From contig CAWEBB010000021.1 of assembly GCA_963807085.1 (NCBI GenBank), positions 238,622 through 302,621 on the forward strand: DNA of 64,000 nt. Direction: 5' to 3'. The notes under the pieces are model-generated. The model was not told the origin of the DNA. It was given only the letters and a program-made list of their open reading frames with translations, and did not search any database. This DNA comes from JACKII01 sp963807085 (GTDB lineage: Bacteria; Pseudomonadota; Alphaproteobacteria; Bin95). Below, piece after piece: positions 36,349 to 46,029 of this stretch. Each line of letters opens with the position of its first letter. Position 1 is the stretch's first letter. The translations under genes were made by a program, and so were the position numbers.

Positions 36349-37164
36349 ATGGCTGCGAGCAACCAGGATTTCCCAACCCTTAAAACCCAATTGAAAGCGA
36401 CATGGTCGACCGGCGACTATGGGGTGATTGCCCGTGGCCTCCAAGCCAGCGCCGAAGCGTTTGTTCGCGACCTCGGCATCGTCCGGGGCAATCGGGTGCT
36501 GGATGTGGCATGCGGCTCGGGGCAAGCCGCCATTCCCGTGGCCGAACTTGGCGCCGAGGCTGTCGGCATCGATATTGTCGAGGCGTGGATCGACCAAGCG
36601 AAAGCACGGGCGGCAAGAACCGGCCTCAACGTTCGCTTCGATGTGGGCGACGCGGAAGACATGCCCTATGACGACGCTTCCTTCGATGTCGTCGTCAGTC
36701 TGATCGGTGCCATGTTCACACCCCGCCCGGAGGTGACAGCAGCCGAAATGGCGCGGGTCTGTCGGCCGGGCGGACGCATTATCATGGCGAATTGGACACC
36801 GGAGGGTTTTATCGGGGCGTTTTTCAAGATCGTTGCCAAATACGCGCCGCCGCCGGATATGCCCTCGCCGCTGCTATGGGGCAGCGAGGATGTGGTGCGC
36901 GAGCGGTTCGAGGGTATCGCTGCCAATATTGACTTGAGCCGCAGGGATATGCACTTCAGCTATCCGATGCCGCCGGCAGAACTGGTCGAGCATTATTTCG
37001 AGTATTTCGGGCCGACCCATCGCGCCTATGTCGGATTGGACGACGATGGCCGAAAGGCATTGCGCGGCGAACTGGAGGAATTGTGGCGAACCCACAACCA
37101 GGCGCCGGGAGACCGGACGGAGGTCGACGCCGAAATTCTCAAGGTCGACGTAACGCGTATCTAA
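36349..37164 (+). CDS. Class I SAM-dependent methyltransferase
   Basis: 271 residues. The SAM motif VLDVACGSGQAAIPVAELGA is followed by VGIDIVEAWIDQAK, GDAEDMPYDDASFDVVVSLIGAMF and CRPGGRIIMANWTPEG, a UbiE/Methyltransf_11 arrangement. The C-terminal 100 residues are a substrate-specific lobe. It is 170 bases after the oxygenase-Rieske gene on the same strand, so it could act on the same metabolite. No closer assignment is possible. Confidence 0.88.
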   Translation: MAASNQDFPTLKTQLKATWSTGDYGVIARGLQASAEAFVRDLGIVRGNRVLDVACGSGQAAIPVAELGAEAVGIDIVEAWIDQAKARAARTGLNVRFDVGDAEDMPYDDASFDVVVSLIGAMFTPRPEVTAAEMARVCRPGGRIIMANWTPEGFIGAFFKIVAKYAPPPDMPSPLLWGSEDVVRERFEGIAANIDLSRRDMHFSYPMPPAELVEHYFEYFGPTHRAYVGLDDDGRKALRGELEELWRTHNQAPGDRTEVDAEILKVDVTRI

Positions 37165-37241
37165 CGTGACGCGTATCTGACGAATGGTCAGAAAGGACAG
37201 ACTGGCGGAAATAATGGATTGGGTCCGGCTACATGGAAGCG

Positions 37242-37988
37242 TTAATAGTCAGTCAGTAAGCTGCCGGCTCCCTCGACCCGGTCGGCAAAGCCGTTCTGGC
37301 GCAGCGACCACCAATAGGTGGCGGTATTGATCGCCAGCACCGGCTTGCCGAGCCAGAACTCGGCCATCGGTGCGATATGGGCGAAGGCCAGATTGGTGCC
37401 GACCTGCAAAATGGCCTCCACCTGAGGGTCGTTAACCTGGTTCACGGCGTCGCGCAGGGTCCTGCCGTCCACATGGGCAATGGCGGTCGGACTTCGGCAT
37501 TTCAGGCCGCAGATCGCCATCACCTCAAAGCCGCAATCGGTGAAAAACCTGCGCACTTCCTCGTCGCCGACCGGCATGTAGGGCGTGACCAGGCTGATCC
37601 GCTTGATGTCGCCATAGGCGCGCAGCGCCGCTTGGGCAGCGTCGGAGCCCATGGCGACCGACAAGCCGGAGCGTGCCTTGAGCTTCACCTCCAGTTCCTT
37701 CGACCCGGCAAGACCGCCCCAGAAGGTTTCCGACGACATGCCCATGATCAGAAAGTCCGGCCGGGCCGTCATGGCGCGGTCGACCGCCTGCATCAGTTCG
37801 GCGCGGATGCGGACCATCAGTTCCTCGAAATCGGCGTCGGAGCCAAGCGGGTCGTCGGGAATGTGAATGCGGCTGAAATGGTTGGTGACGCCGTGCGGCG
37901 CCATCCGGTCAAATTCCGGCTGCACCACGGTGTTGGTGGAGGGCGCGACAACGGCGAACTTCTTTCGGTATCCCAGCGCATCGGCCAT
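37242..37988 (-). CDS. Maleate isomerase/arylmalonate decarboxylase superfamily protein lacking the usual cysteines
   Basis: 248 residues of the Asp/Glu racemase fold: FAVVAPSTNTVVQPEF at the start, the DFLIMGMSSETFWGG loop, and ILQVGTNLAFAHIAPMAEF and GKPVLAINTATYWW near the end. In maleate isomerases the two catalytic cysteines lie in the YAC and SAC loops; here the matching places read MSS and VGT, so neither cysteine is at its position. The gene is three bases downstream of an isochorismatase-family hydrolase that resembles maleamate amidase, so a role like NicE is possible, but the chemistry must differ. Confidence 0.75.
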   Translation of the reverse strand: MADALGYRKKFAVVAPSTNTVVQPEFDRMAPHGVTNHFSRIHIPDDPLGSDADFEELMVRIRAELMQAVDRAMTARPDFLIMGMSSETFWGGLAGSKELEVKLKARSGLSVAMGSDAAQAALRAYGDIKRISLVTPYMPVGDEEVRRFFTDCGFEVMAICGLKCRSPTAIAHVDGRTLRDAVNQVNDPQVEAILQVGTNLAFAHIAPMAEFWLGKPVLAINTATYWWSLRQNGFADRVEGAGSLLTDY

Positions 37989-37991
37989 GGC

Positions 37992-38645
37992 TCAGCCCTG
38001 CCGGTGGCGGGCGTGGTTGGCAGCTGCCGCGGCGCGAGCCTGGGCGATGGCCTCTTCCGCTGTCATCAGGTCCGCGTATTTCTGGCCCATGTCGAACAGG
38101 TTGGCTTCGTGCGGCCCCAGCGCCCGGTCGCCGCAGCAGTCGGTGATGACCATGGTGCGGAAATTATAGCTGATCGCATCGATGACGCTCGCCCGGACGC
38201 AGCCGCTGGTCGTGGCGCCGCTGACAATCAGCGTATCGACACCCTTCGTGTTGAGCCAGGAGGCGAGCGGTGTGCCGAAAAAGGCGCTGGGGCCGGTCTT
38301 GCGCACCACATAGTCGCCCGGCTGCGGCGCCAGTTCCGGGACGATTTGGGAGATATCGGCGCTGTCGGTCAGACGTTTCAGCGCCGGAACCTTCATGCCG
38401 AACACACCCGCATCGCTGCCATCGTCGCTGAAGACTGCGCGGGTATAGGCGACCGGCAGGCCCAGCTTGCGCGCCTCAGCCAGCAGCGGTACGGCGGCGG
38501 CAATGGCCTCTCTGACATTGCCGCCGCCGAACACCTCCGGGTCGGCAAATCCGACCTGGAAATCCACGATCAGCAGGGCGGGCCTCCGCCCGAAGCCCAC
38601 GCAGTTGCCGAAATTCTGACGGGCATAGACGTCATCGGCGACCAT
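37992..38645 (-). CDS. Isochorismatase-family hydrolase (maleamate amidohydrolase/N-carbamoylsarcosine amidase type)
   Basis: 217 residues. The catalytic triad of the family is in place: Asp in ALLIVDFQVGF, Lys in VVRKTGPSAFFGTPL, and Cys in SGATTSGCVRASVID. Members such as NicF release ammonia from maleamate to give maleate in nicotinate breakdown; others act on N-carbamoylsarcosine or similar amides. Its stop is three bases from the racemase-fold gene, so they form one transcript. No nic oxidation genes are in the window. Confidence 0.82.
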   Translation of the reverse strand: MVADDVYARQNFGNCVGFGRRPALLIVDFQVGFADPEVFGGGNVREAIAAAVPLLAEARKLGLPVAYTRAVFSDDGSDAGVFGMKVPALKRLTDSADISQIVPELAPQPGDYVVRKTGPSAFFGTPLASWLNTKGVDTLIVSGATTSGCVRASVIDAISYNFRTMVITDCCGDRALGPHEANLFDMGQKYADLMTAEEAIAQARAAAAANHARHRQG

Positions 38646-38810
38646 TGGCGCTCTCCAGGTTCAGGGCGGATTGCGCCAGCCTACAGCGTTTTCGTTCCTG
38701 ATTGAATCGCTTTGCGGCGCTATTCGATCGGGGGGTTATGCTCGTCAATCGAAGAGGTCGAGCAGATTGACCCAATCCACTCGGATCGGGATCTGCTCTG
38801 GGAGAATGCC

Positions 38811-39557
38811 ATGCACCGCCGCTTCGTGCTCTTCCTGTTTCTGACCTGGGTAATGGCAGCGCCGCGCCCGCTTGCGGCGGCGGAGGCGTTGGCCGCGGTC
38901 GCCGCGAATTTCGCCAAGCCGGTCGAGCGGTTGATTGCCGATTACGAAGCGGCCAGCGGTCACCGTATCCGCGCAACGCTCGGCTCGACCGGCAAGCTGT
39001 ATGCTCAAATCGCGCATGGCGGCCCGTTCGATCTGTTCCTCGCGGCAGACCAGGCGCGGCCGGAGCGGCTGGTGGCTGAGGAACTTGCGGTGCCGGACAG
39101 CCGTTTCACCTATGCGGTCGGGCGCCTGGCGCTCATCCGGAGTGATGGCGGCCAGGTTGGCGCCAATTTGCTGCGGAAGGCTGACTTCCGCCGGCTGGCC
39201 ATCGCCAATCCCAAGCTGGCGCCCTATGGCCTGGCCGCGGAGCAGACATTGGCGGGGCTGGGCTTGCTTGACAGCCTGCGCGGCAAGTTGGTCTTTGGTG
39301 AGAATATCGGCCAAACCATCCTCATGGTGACAACCGGCAACGCTGAAGCAGGCCTGGTCGCCCTGTCGCTGGTCTCCGAGCCGTCCGATGCGCGTTCCTA
39401 TTGGCTGGTGCCTGCGGACCTGCATGAGCCGATCCGCCAGGACGCGGTTCTGCTGGCACGCGCGAAAGGCAACCCGGCGGCCGAAGGCTTTCTCGCCTAC
39501 CTGAGGAGCCCGGAAGGTCGAGAGGCCATCCAACGCTACGGCTACGACACCGACTGA
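38811..39557 (+). CDS. modA: Molybdate ABC transporter substrate-binding protein
   Basis: 248 residues with a signal peptide (MHRRFVLFLFLTWVMAAPRPLAAAEA). Periplasmic binding protein type 2 with ModA features: AAVAANFAKPVERLIADYEA, STGKLYAQIAHGGPFDLFLAADQARPERL, and LVPADLHEPIRQDAVLLARA. It captures molybdate for ModBC. ATG 38811 is preceded by GGGAGA and followed after 6 bases by modB. No ModE site or molybdenum riboswitch was seen upstream. Confidence 0.94.
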   Translation: MHRRFVLFLFLTWVMAAPRPLAAAEALAAVAANFAKPVERLIADYEAASGHRIRATLGSTGKLYAQIAHGGPFDLFLAADQARPERLVAEELAVPDSRFTYAVGRLALIRSDGGQVGANLLRKADFRRLAIANPKLAPYGLAAEQTLAGLGLLDSLRGKLVFGENIGQTILMVTTGNAEAGLVALSLVSEPSDARSYWLVPADLHEPIRQDAVLLARAKGNPAAEGFLAYLRSPEGREAIQRYGYDTD

Positions 39558-39563
39558 CGCCCG

Positions 39564-40247
39564 ATGACAGACTTCGCCTCCATCTGGGAGCCGGTATGGC
39601 TGACGCTGAGGTTGGCCGGCATCACGACGATCGTGTTGTTATTGCTGGGCACGCCGCTCGCCTGGTGGCTGGCCCACACGCGCATGCGGATCAAACCCGT
39701 TATCGAAGCGCTCACCGCCATGCCGCTGGTGCTGCCACCGACCGTGCTGGGTTTTTACCTGCTCATTCTGCTGAGCCCGGCTGCACCCATCGGCGGTTTC
39801 TGGGTGTCAATGACCGGAACCAGCCTGACCTTCAGCTTCACCGGACTGGTACTGGCCAGCGTGGTGTATTCGTTGCCATTTGCGGTGCAGCCATTGCAAA
39901 ACGCCTTCGAAGCCGTCGGCCGTGCGCCTTTGGAAGCCGCCGCGATGTTGCGGGCGGGACCGTGGGACGCCTTTGCAAACGTAGCGGCACCGCTGGCGGC
40001 GCGCGGCTTTCTCACCGCGACGGTGCTGTCGTTCGCACACACGGTTGGCGAATTCGGCGTGGTTCTCATGGTCGGCGGCAACATTCCGGGCGAAACCAGG
40101 GTGATCTCGATCGCCATCTATGAGCATGTCGAGACGCTGGAATATGCCGCTGCCCATTGGCTATCCGCCGGCATGCTGGTGTTCTCGTTCGCCGTGCTAC
40201 TGTTGATCTTTGCCCTGAACCGGCGGTTCCCGATCAATGCCGGTTGA
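39564..40247 (+). CDS. modB: Molybdate ABC transporter permease
   Basis: 227 residues, five or six transmembrane helices, with the ABC permease contact loop EAVGRAPLEAAAMLRAGPWDAFANVAAPLAARG and the ModB-type signature TVGEFGVVLMVGGNIPGETRV near the end. It makes the channel for molybdate. It overlaps modC by 11 bases, as in many mod operons. Confidence 0.96.
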   Translation: MTDFASIWEPVWLTLRLAGITTIVLLLLGTPLAWWLAHTRMRIKPVIEALTAMPLVLPPTVLGFYLLILLSPAAPIGGFWVSMTGTSLTFSFTGLVLASVVYSLPFAVQPLQNAFEAVGRAPLEAAAMLRAGPWDAFANVAAPLAARGFLTATVLSFAHTVGEFGVVLMVGGNIPGETRVISIAIYEHVETLEYAAAHWLSAGMLVFSFAVLLLIFALNRRFPINAG

Positions 40248-41352
40248 TCTGGAACTGAGCCTGCGCATGGTGTTCGAGGGTTTCGCGCTCCGAACCGAGC
40301 GAACCATTGCAATGGAAGGCGTCACGGCGCTGTTCGGCCCCAGCGGCAGTGGCAAGACCAGCCTGCTGCGCGCGATCGCCGGCCTGGAGAGAGCGGCCAC
40401 CGGAACGATCCGCTTTGACGGCGAAGAATGGCTGAACTCGGGGACCGGCCATGTCGTGCCGCCGCATCGCCGCCCGGTTGGCTATGTGTTCCAGGAAGCC
40501 AATCTTTTCTCGCACTTGAGCGTTGCCGGCAATCTGCGGTTTGCCGCTAAGCGGAGCCGCGCCCCGCAGGCGCTGTCGCAGGAAGTGGTGGACGCCCTCG
40601 ACCTGTCGCCCCTGCTGCACCGGCGGCCCGGCAAACTCTCCGGTGGCGAGCGCCAGCGGGTGGCCTTGGGCCGGGCATTGCTCACCCAGCCGCGCCTTTT
40701 GCTGCTGGACGAGCCGCTTGCGGCGCTCGACCAGCGGCGAAAGGCCGAGATCCTGCCCTATCTACAGGAGGCAATCCGGCGGTTTGCGCTGCCCACATTG
40801 TATGTCAGCCACGCCATTGACGAGGTCGCGCAGTTCGCGGACCGGACGGTGGTCATGGACCAAGGGCGGATCGTTGCCAGCGGCGATACCGCCGAAATGT
40901 TCGAGCGGCTGGACTTGCAGCCAATCACCGGCCGGTTCGAGGCGGGCGTGCTGTTGCATGCGACAGTGACCAGCCACGACCGTGACTTTCACCTGACCCG
41001 GCTGGACCTGTCCGGCCAGCCCCTGACCATGCCCGCGCTCGACTATCTGCCGGTCGGAGAAAGTGTTCGGGTGCGGGTCCGGTCTCGCGATGTCGCGCTT
41101 GCCACAAAGTGGCCGGAGGGCCTGAGCATCCGAAATGTGCTGGCGGGTACCGTAGCCGAGATCGCGGAGGAAACGGGGGCCGCTTTTGCGGAGGTTCTGG
41201 TGGATGCCAATGGCGCCCGCGTCCGTGCCCGGGTGACCCGCGCTGCAATCGCGGACTTGGGGCTGGCGGAAGGCATGCCGGTGTTTGCCCTGATCAAAAG
41301 CGTGTCGTTCGACCGCCGCGGAATGCCTCCGCCGCCGGAGCATGCCCAATAG
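40237..41352 (+). CDS. modC: Molybdate ABC transporter ATP-binding protein
   Basis: 371 residues. Walker A ALFGPSGSGKTSLLRA, Q loop YVFQEANLF, ABC signature KLSGGERQRVALGRAL, Walker B RLLLLDEPLAALD and the switch His in LYVSHAIDEVA. The last 120 residues are a molybdate-responsive TOBE domain (RNVLAGTVAEIAEETGAAFAEVLVDANG), as in ModC. It energises modAB. Confidence 0.96.
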   Translation: MPVDLELSLRMVFEGFALRTERTIAMEGVTALFGPSGSGKTSLLRAIAGLERAATGTIRFDGEEWLNSGTGHVVPPHRRPVGYVFQEANLFSHLSVAGNLRFAAKRSRAPQALSQEVVDALDLSPLLHRRPGKLSGGERQRVALGRALLTQPRLLLLDEPLAALDQRRKAEILPYLQEAIRRFALPTLYVSHAIDEVAQFADRTVVMDQGRIVASGDTAEMFERLDLQPITGRFEAGVLLHATVTSHDRDFHLTRLDLSGQPLTMPALDYLPVGESVRVRVRSRDVALATKWPEGLSIRNVLAGTVAEIAEETGAAFAEVLVDANGARVRARVTRAAIADLGLAEGMPVFALIKSVSFDRRGMPPPPEHAQ

Positions 41353-41370
41353 AGCTGAACCGCCGCTGCC

Positions 41371-41388
41371 CGGTAGGTGGTCCTACCG
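41371..41388. terminator. Short hairpin between convergent modC and PLP-enzyme genes
   Basis: CGGTAGG-TGGT-CCTACCG forms a perfect 7-bp stem in the 30-base gap and the end of the minus-strand gene. Only two T residues follow, so as a terminator it would be weak, but it can serve both directions. Confidence 0.4.
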
Positions 41389-42345
41389 TTGCCGCAGCAC
41401 GTCCTCATAAACGGCCATGTCCACATTGCCACCGCTCAACACCAGGCCCACCGTTCTGCCGGCCAGCCGCTCCCGCTCCTGCATGGCGGCGGCCAAAGGA
41501 GCCGCGCCCGCGCCTTCCGCCAATTGGTGGCAATCGGTGTAGTAGGCGCGCATGGCGGCCTTGATTTCATTGTCCGTCACCTGCACGACCCGCGCCGCGC
41601 CGGTGTTGATGATCACCACCGCCGCCGGCTCCGGCACGCGGCAGGCCATGCCATCGGCCATCGTGTCGGCGCTGTTGGTGTATACCGGCCGTCCCGCCTC
41701 GAACGACAGGGCATAGGCGGCAGCCCTGGTCGAGACCACGCCCACGACCTCCGTCGTCCGGCCCAGCGCGTCCCGCACCGCGATCGTGCTGCAAATGCCG
41801 GAGCCAAGCCCGATCGGCACATAGATCACGTCCAGGTCCGGGTGCGCCGTCATCAGTTCGTACGCATAGCTGGCGACGCCGCGCAGCAACCAGTGGTGAA
41901 AGCCCGCCAGCAGGTGCAGGCCCTCGCGCGCGGCATGAGCGATGCAGGCCTCATAGCAGGCCTGGAAGTCATCGCCTTCCTCCACCAATTCCGCCCCGAA
42001 GGCGCGCATGGCGGCATTCTTCTCGACCGAATTGCCGTGCGGGATATAGATGGTTGCCTTCAGGCCGGCTGCCGTGGCGGCGCGCGCCACGCTCTGGCCG
42101 TGATTGCCGCGGGTGGCGGTGACGACGCCCGGTACGTCCGGCAGCTCGCGGCGCAGCGCGTCGATATAGGTGATGCCGCCCCGCACCTTGAACGCGCCGA
42201 TCGGCGTATGGTTTTCGTGCTTGACGATCACGCGCGTGCCGACGCGTTCGGCCAGCAGCGGCCAGGCGATTTCCGGCGTCGGCCGCATATGCTGGTGGAC
42301 CAGGGCGGCAGCGTCTTCGATTTCGGCAAGTGTGGGAAGGTTCAT
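41383..42345 (-). CDS. PLP-dependent threonine dehydratase-like enzyme
   Basis: 320 residues of the fold type II PLP family. The PLP-binding Lys is in HTPIGAFKVRGG (about residue 53), the phosphate loop is GLGSGICS (about 181-188), and TRGNHGQSVARAA is present near 78-90. The C-terminal GLVLSGGNVDMAVYEDVL ends with a Ser/Gly typical of threonine/serine dehydratases and hydroxyaspartate dehydratases. There is no regulatory ACT domain. It is six bases downstream of an SDR gene, the last gene of a four-gene operon. Confidence 0.88.
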   Translation of the reverse strand: MNLPTLAEIEDAAALVHQHMRPTPEIAWPLLAERVGTRVIVKHENHTPIGAFKVRGGITYIDALRRELPDVPGVVTATRGNHGQSVARAATAAGLKATIYIPHGNSVEKNAAMRAFGAELVEEGDDFQACYEACIAHAAREGLHLLAGFHHWLLRGVASYAYELMTAHPDLDVIYVPIGLGSGICSTIAVRDALGRTTEVVGVVSTRAAAYALSFEAGRPVYTNSADTMADGMACRVPEPAAVVIINTGAARVVQVTDNEIKAAMRAYYTDCHQLAEGAGAAPLAAAMQERERLAGRTVGLVLSGGNVDMAVYEDVLRQR

Positions 42346-42351
42346 GATCCG

Positions 42352-43143
42352 CTAGCGCCGCGCCAGCGGGGCCTGGCCGAGAGTCATGCCTCCATCGGCG
42401 ATTATGAACTCGCCGGTGGTGTGGCTCGCGCCATAGAGGAACCAGACCACCGGCTCCGCCATTTCTTCCGGCGTGCCACCCGGCTTTTTCAGGGCCGTGT
42501 TCTTGGCCAGGTTCTCGCGAGTCGCCTCGTACTTCGCCTCGCCCATGCCCTGTTTGAGCCATTCGCCAATGACGAAGCCGGGGCAGACGGTATTGACGCG
42601 GATCTCCGGCCCAAGCACGCGGGCCAGCGACAAGGTCATGGTGTTGAGTGCCCCCTTGCTGGCGGCATAGGCGATGCAGGAACCGCCACCCATCACGCCC
42701 GCGACAGAGGAAACATTCACGATCGAGCCGCGCCCGCCCGCGCGCATGTGCGGCTCGCAGGCCCGGGTCATCATGTAGGGCGCAATCACGTTCAGGTGGT
42801 AGATATTATGGAAGTCCTCCTCGGAAAGCCCGGCGAGGTTGGAATGATCCACGAATTTCGTCGTGCCCGCATTGTTGACAAGGCCTGTCACCTTGCCGAA
42901 TTTCTGCATGGTCTCGTCCACCAGCCGCTGGCGGCCCTCGTCGCTGCCGACATCGGCTTGGCAAACCAGCACCTCGACGCCGTGCTTGCGGCAGTCCTCG
43001 GCCACTTGCTCGGCCGCGGCGGCGCTTTTGGAGTAGTTGATGACCACATGGCCGCCATGCTCGGCCAGCGTCCGCACGGTGGCCGCGCCGATGCCGCTGG
43101 AGGAGCCGGTAACGATGGTGACAGTGTCTTTGATCTTGAGCAT
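42352..43143 (-). CDS. SDR-family oxidoreductase
   Basis: 263 residues from ATG 43143. NAD(P)-binding VTGSSSGIGAATVRTL, structural LVNNAGTTK, catalytic Ser in VNVSSVAGVMGGG and YAASKGALN with Tyr and Lys. The C-terminus FIIADGGMTLGQ is typical of 3-oxoacyl-ACP-reductase-like SDRs. The substrate is unknown. It follows chrA by 59 bases and precedes the PLP enzyme by 6. Confidence 0.9.
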   Translation of the reverse strand: MLKIKDTVTIVTGSSSGIGAATVRTLAEHGGHVVINYSKSAAAAEQVAEDCRKHGVEVLVCQADVGSDEGRQRLVDETMQKFGKVTGLVNNAGTTKFVDHSNLAGLSEEDFHNIYHLNVIAPYMMTRACEPHMRAGGRGSIVNVSSVAGVMGGGSCIAYAASKGALNTMTLSLARVLGPEIRVNTVCPGFVIGEWLKQGMGEAKYEATRENLAKNTALKKPGGTPEEMAEPVVWFLYGASHTTGEFIIADGGMTLGQAPLARR

Positions 43144-43202
43144 GGGAAGGGTTGCCTCTGGCCTGGATGTTTGGTGGCCGCAGCATAGACCGCGTTCCGT
43201 CC

Positions 43203-44390
43203 CTAGGCCAAGGCAAGCGCCAGGCCATAGGCGAAGCCCGCCGCAGCGACGCTCCAACTCGGCCATTTGAGCAATTGCAGCATCGCCCAGCCGATGGCGA
43301 CCGCCGCCACGTCCGGCGGGCCCGCGACACTGCTGGTCCAGAGCGGATCATAGAGCGCCGCCGCCAGAATGCCGACCACGCCCGCGTTGACGCCGCCCAA
43401 CGCCCGCCGCAAACCCGGGAGGTGTGAAAGACGGGTCCAGATCGGCAGCCCACCTGCCATCAGCAGCAGGCCCGGGGCAAAGATGGCGACCAGCGCGATC
43501 AGGCCACCGACCAGGCCAAAGCTCACCGCCCCCACGTAGCTCGCAAAGGTGAACAAAGGTCCCGGTATCGCCTGTGCTATGCCATAGCCCGCCAGGAAAT
43601 CCTCTGTAGAGAGCCAACCCCGGCCAACCGTCGCGGTCTCCAGGAATGGCAGCACCACATGGCCGCCGCCGAACACCAGTGCGCCCGCCCGGTAAAAAGG
43701 CTCGGCGATGGCGGCGCCCGGCAGGCCGCTCTCTACCGCCAGCGGCAGCACTAACAGCAGGCCGACGGCGATGCCGATCAGCACAAAAGGCAGAATGCGC
43801 AGCCGGGCCTCCGCCTTGCCCTCCGCCTTGCCCTCCGCTGCCGGCAGCGCTGCGCCAGGGTCGGCGAGCATAAGCCCGGCCAGGCCGGCAAGTACCAACG
43901 CCGACAATTGCCCCGCCACCCCCGGTATCAGCAGCGCCAGCAACAGCGCGCCGATGCCGAGCAGCTTGTGCAGCCGATCCCGGCACAGCCCCTCCGCCAT
44001 GCCGAGGACGGCGTTGAGGACGACGGCGACGGCTACCAGCTTCAGCCCGTGGATGATGCCAGGCAGCAGGTCCGCCGGCAGCGCGGCGAGGCCATAGGCC
44101 GCCAGGAGCATGATCAGCGCCGACGGCAGGGTGAACCCGGCCCAGGCCGCCGCTCCGCCGGCCGCGCCGGCTCGCTCGAGCCCGATGGCAAAGCCGACCT
44201 GGCTCGATGCGGGCCCCGGCAGGAACTGCCCCAGCGCCACGATCTCTGCATAACGCTCCTCTGTCATCCAGCCGAGTTGCCGGACGATGGCGGTGCGGTA
44301 ATAGCCGATATGCGCGGTCGGCCCGCCAAACGACGTGCAGCCGAGCTTCAGGAAAGTCCAAAAAACCTCGCCCGCTGCCATGGCGGTCAA
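43203..44390 (-). CDS. chrA: Chromate transporter family protein ChrA (long form)
   Basis: 395 residues with two homologous CHR domains and about 10-12 membrane helices. The first domain has FLKLGCTSFGGPTAHIGYYRTAIV and GQFLPGPASSQVGFAIG; the second has GALVFGGGHVVLPFLE and GYGIAQAIPGPLFTFASYVGAV. It exports chromate in studied members. A Glu/Ala repeat in the linker (AEGKAEGKAEA) joins the halves. It is in an operon with an acyl-CoA ligase and an SDR, an unusual setting. Confidence 0.9.
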   Translation of the reverse strand: MTAMAAGEVFWTFLKLGCTSFGGPTAHIGYYRTAIVRQLGWMTEERYAEIVALGQFLPGPASSQVGFAIGLERAGAAGGAAAWAGFTLPSALIMLLAAYGLAALPADLLPGIIHGLKLVAVAVVLNAVLGMAEGLCRDRLHKLLGIGALLLALLIPGVAGQLSALVLAGLAGLMLADPGAALPAAEGKAEGKAEARLRILPFVLIGIAVGLLLVLPLAVESGLPGAAIAEPFYRAGALVFGGGHVVLPFLETATVGRGWLSTEDFLAGYGIAQAIPGPLFTFASYVGAVSFGLVGGLIALVAIFAPGLLLMAGGLPIWTRLSHLPGLRRALGGVNAGVVGILAAALYDPLWTSSVAGPPDVAAVAIGWAMLQLLKWPSWSVAAAGFAYGLALALA

Positions 44391-44424
44391 TCGTCCCCTT
44401 GCTTATTGGACTAGCCGGTGTGGC

Positions 44425-45999
<1,575 letters not shown>

Positions 46000-46029
46000 C
46001 GGGCGGCTCCGAATGCTGCATTGCGGGAC

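Noticed and set aside
37377..38705. Plus-strand ORF of 442 codons
   Set aside because: Antisense to the racemase-fold and isochorismatase-family genes.
38646..38810. Molybdenum riboswitch or ModE site before modA
   Set aside because: No conserved Moco-riboswitch core and no ModE-like inverted repeat could be found.
41377..43188. Plus-strand ORF of 603 codons
   Set aside because: Runs antisense through the PLP enzyme and the SDR, both with complete catalytic motifs on the minus strand.
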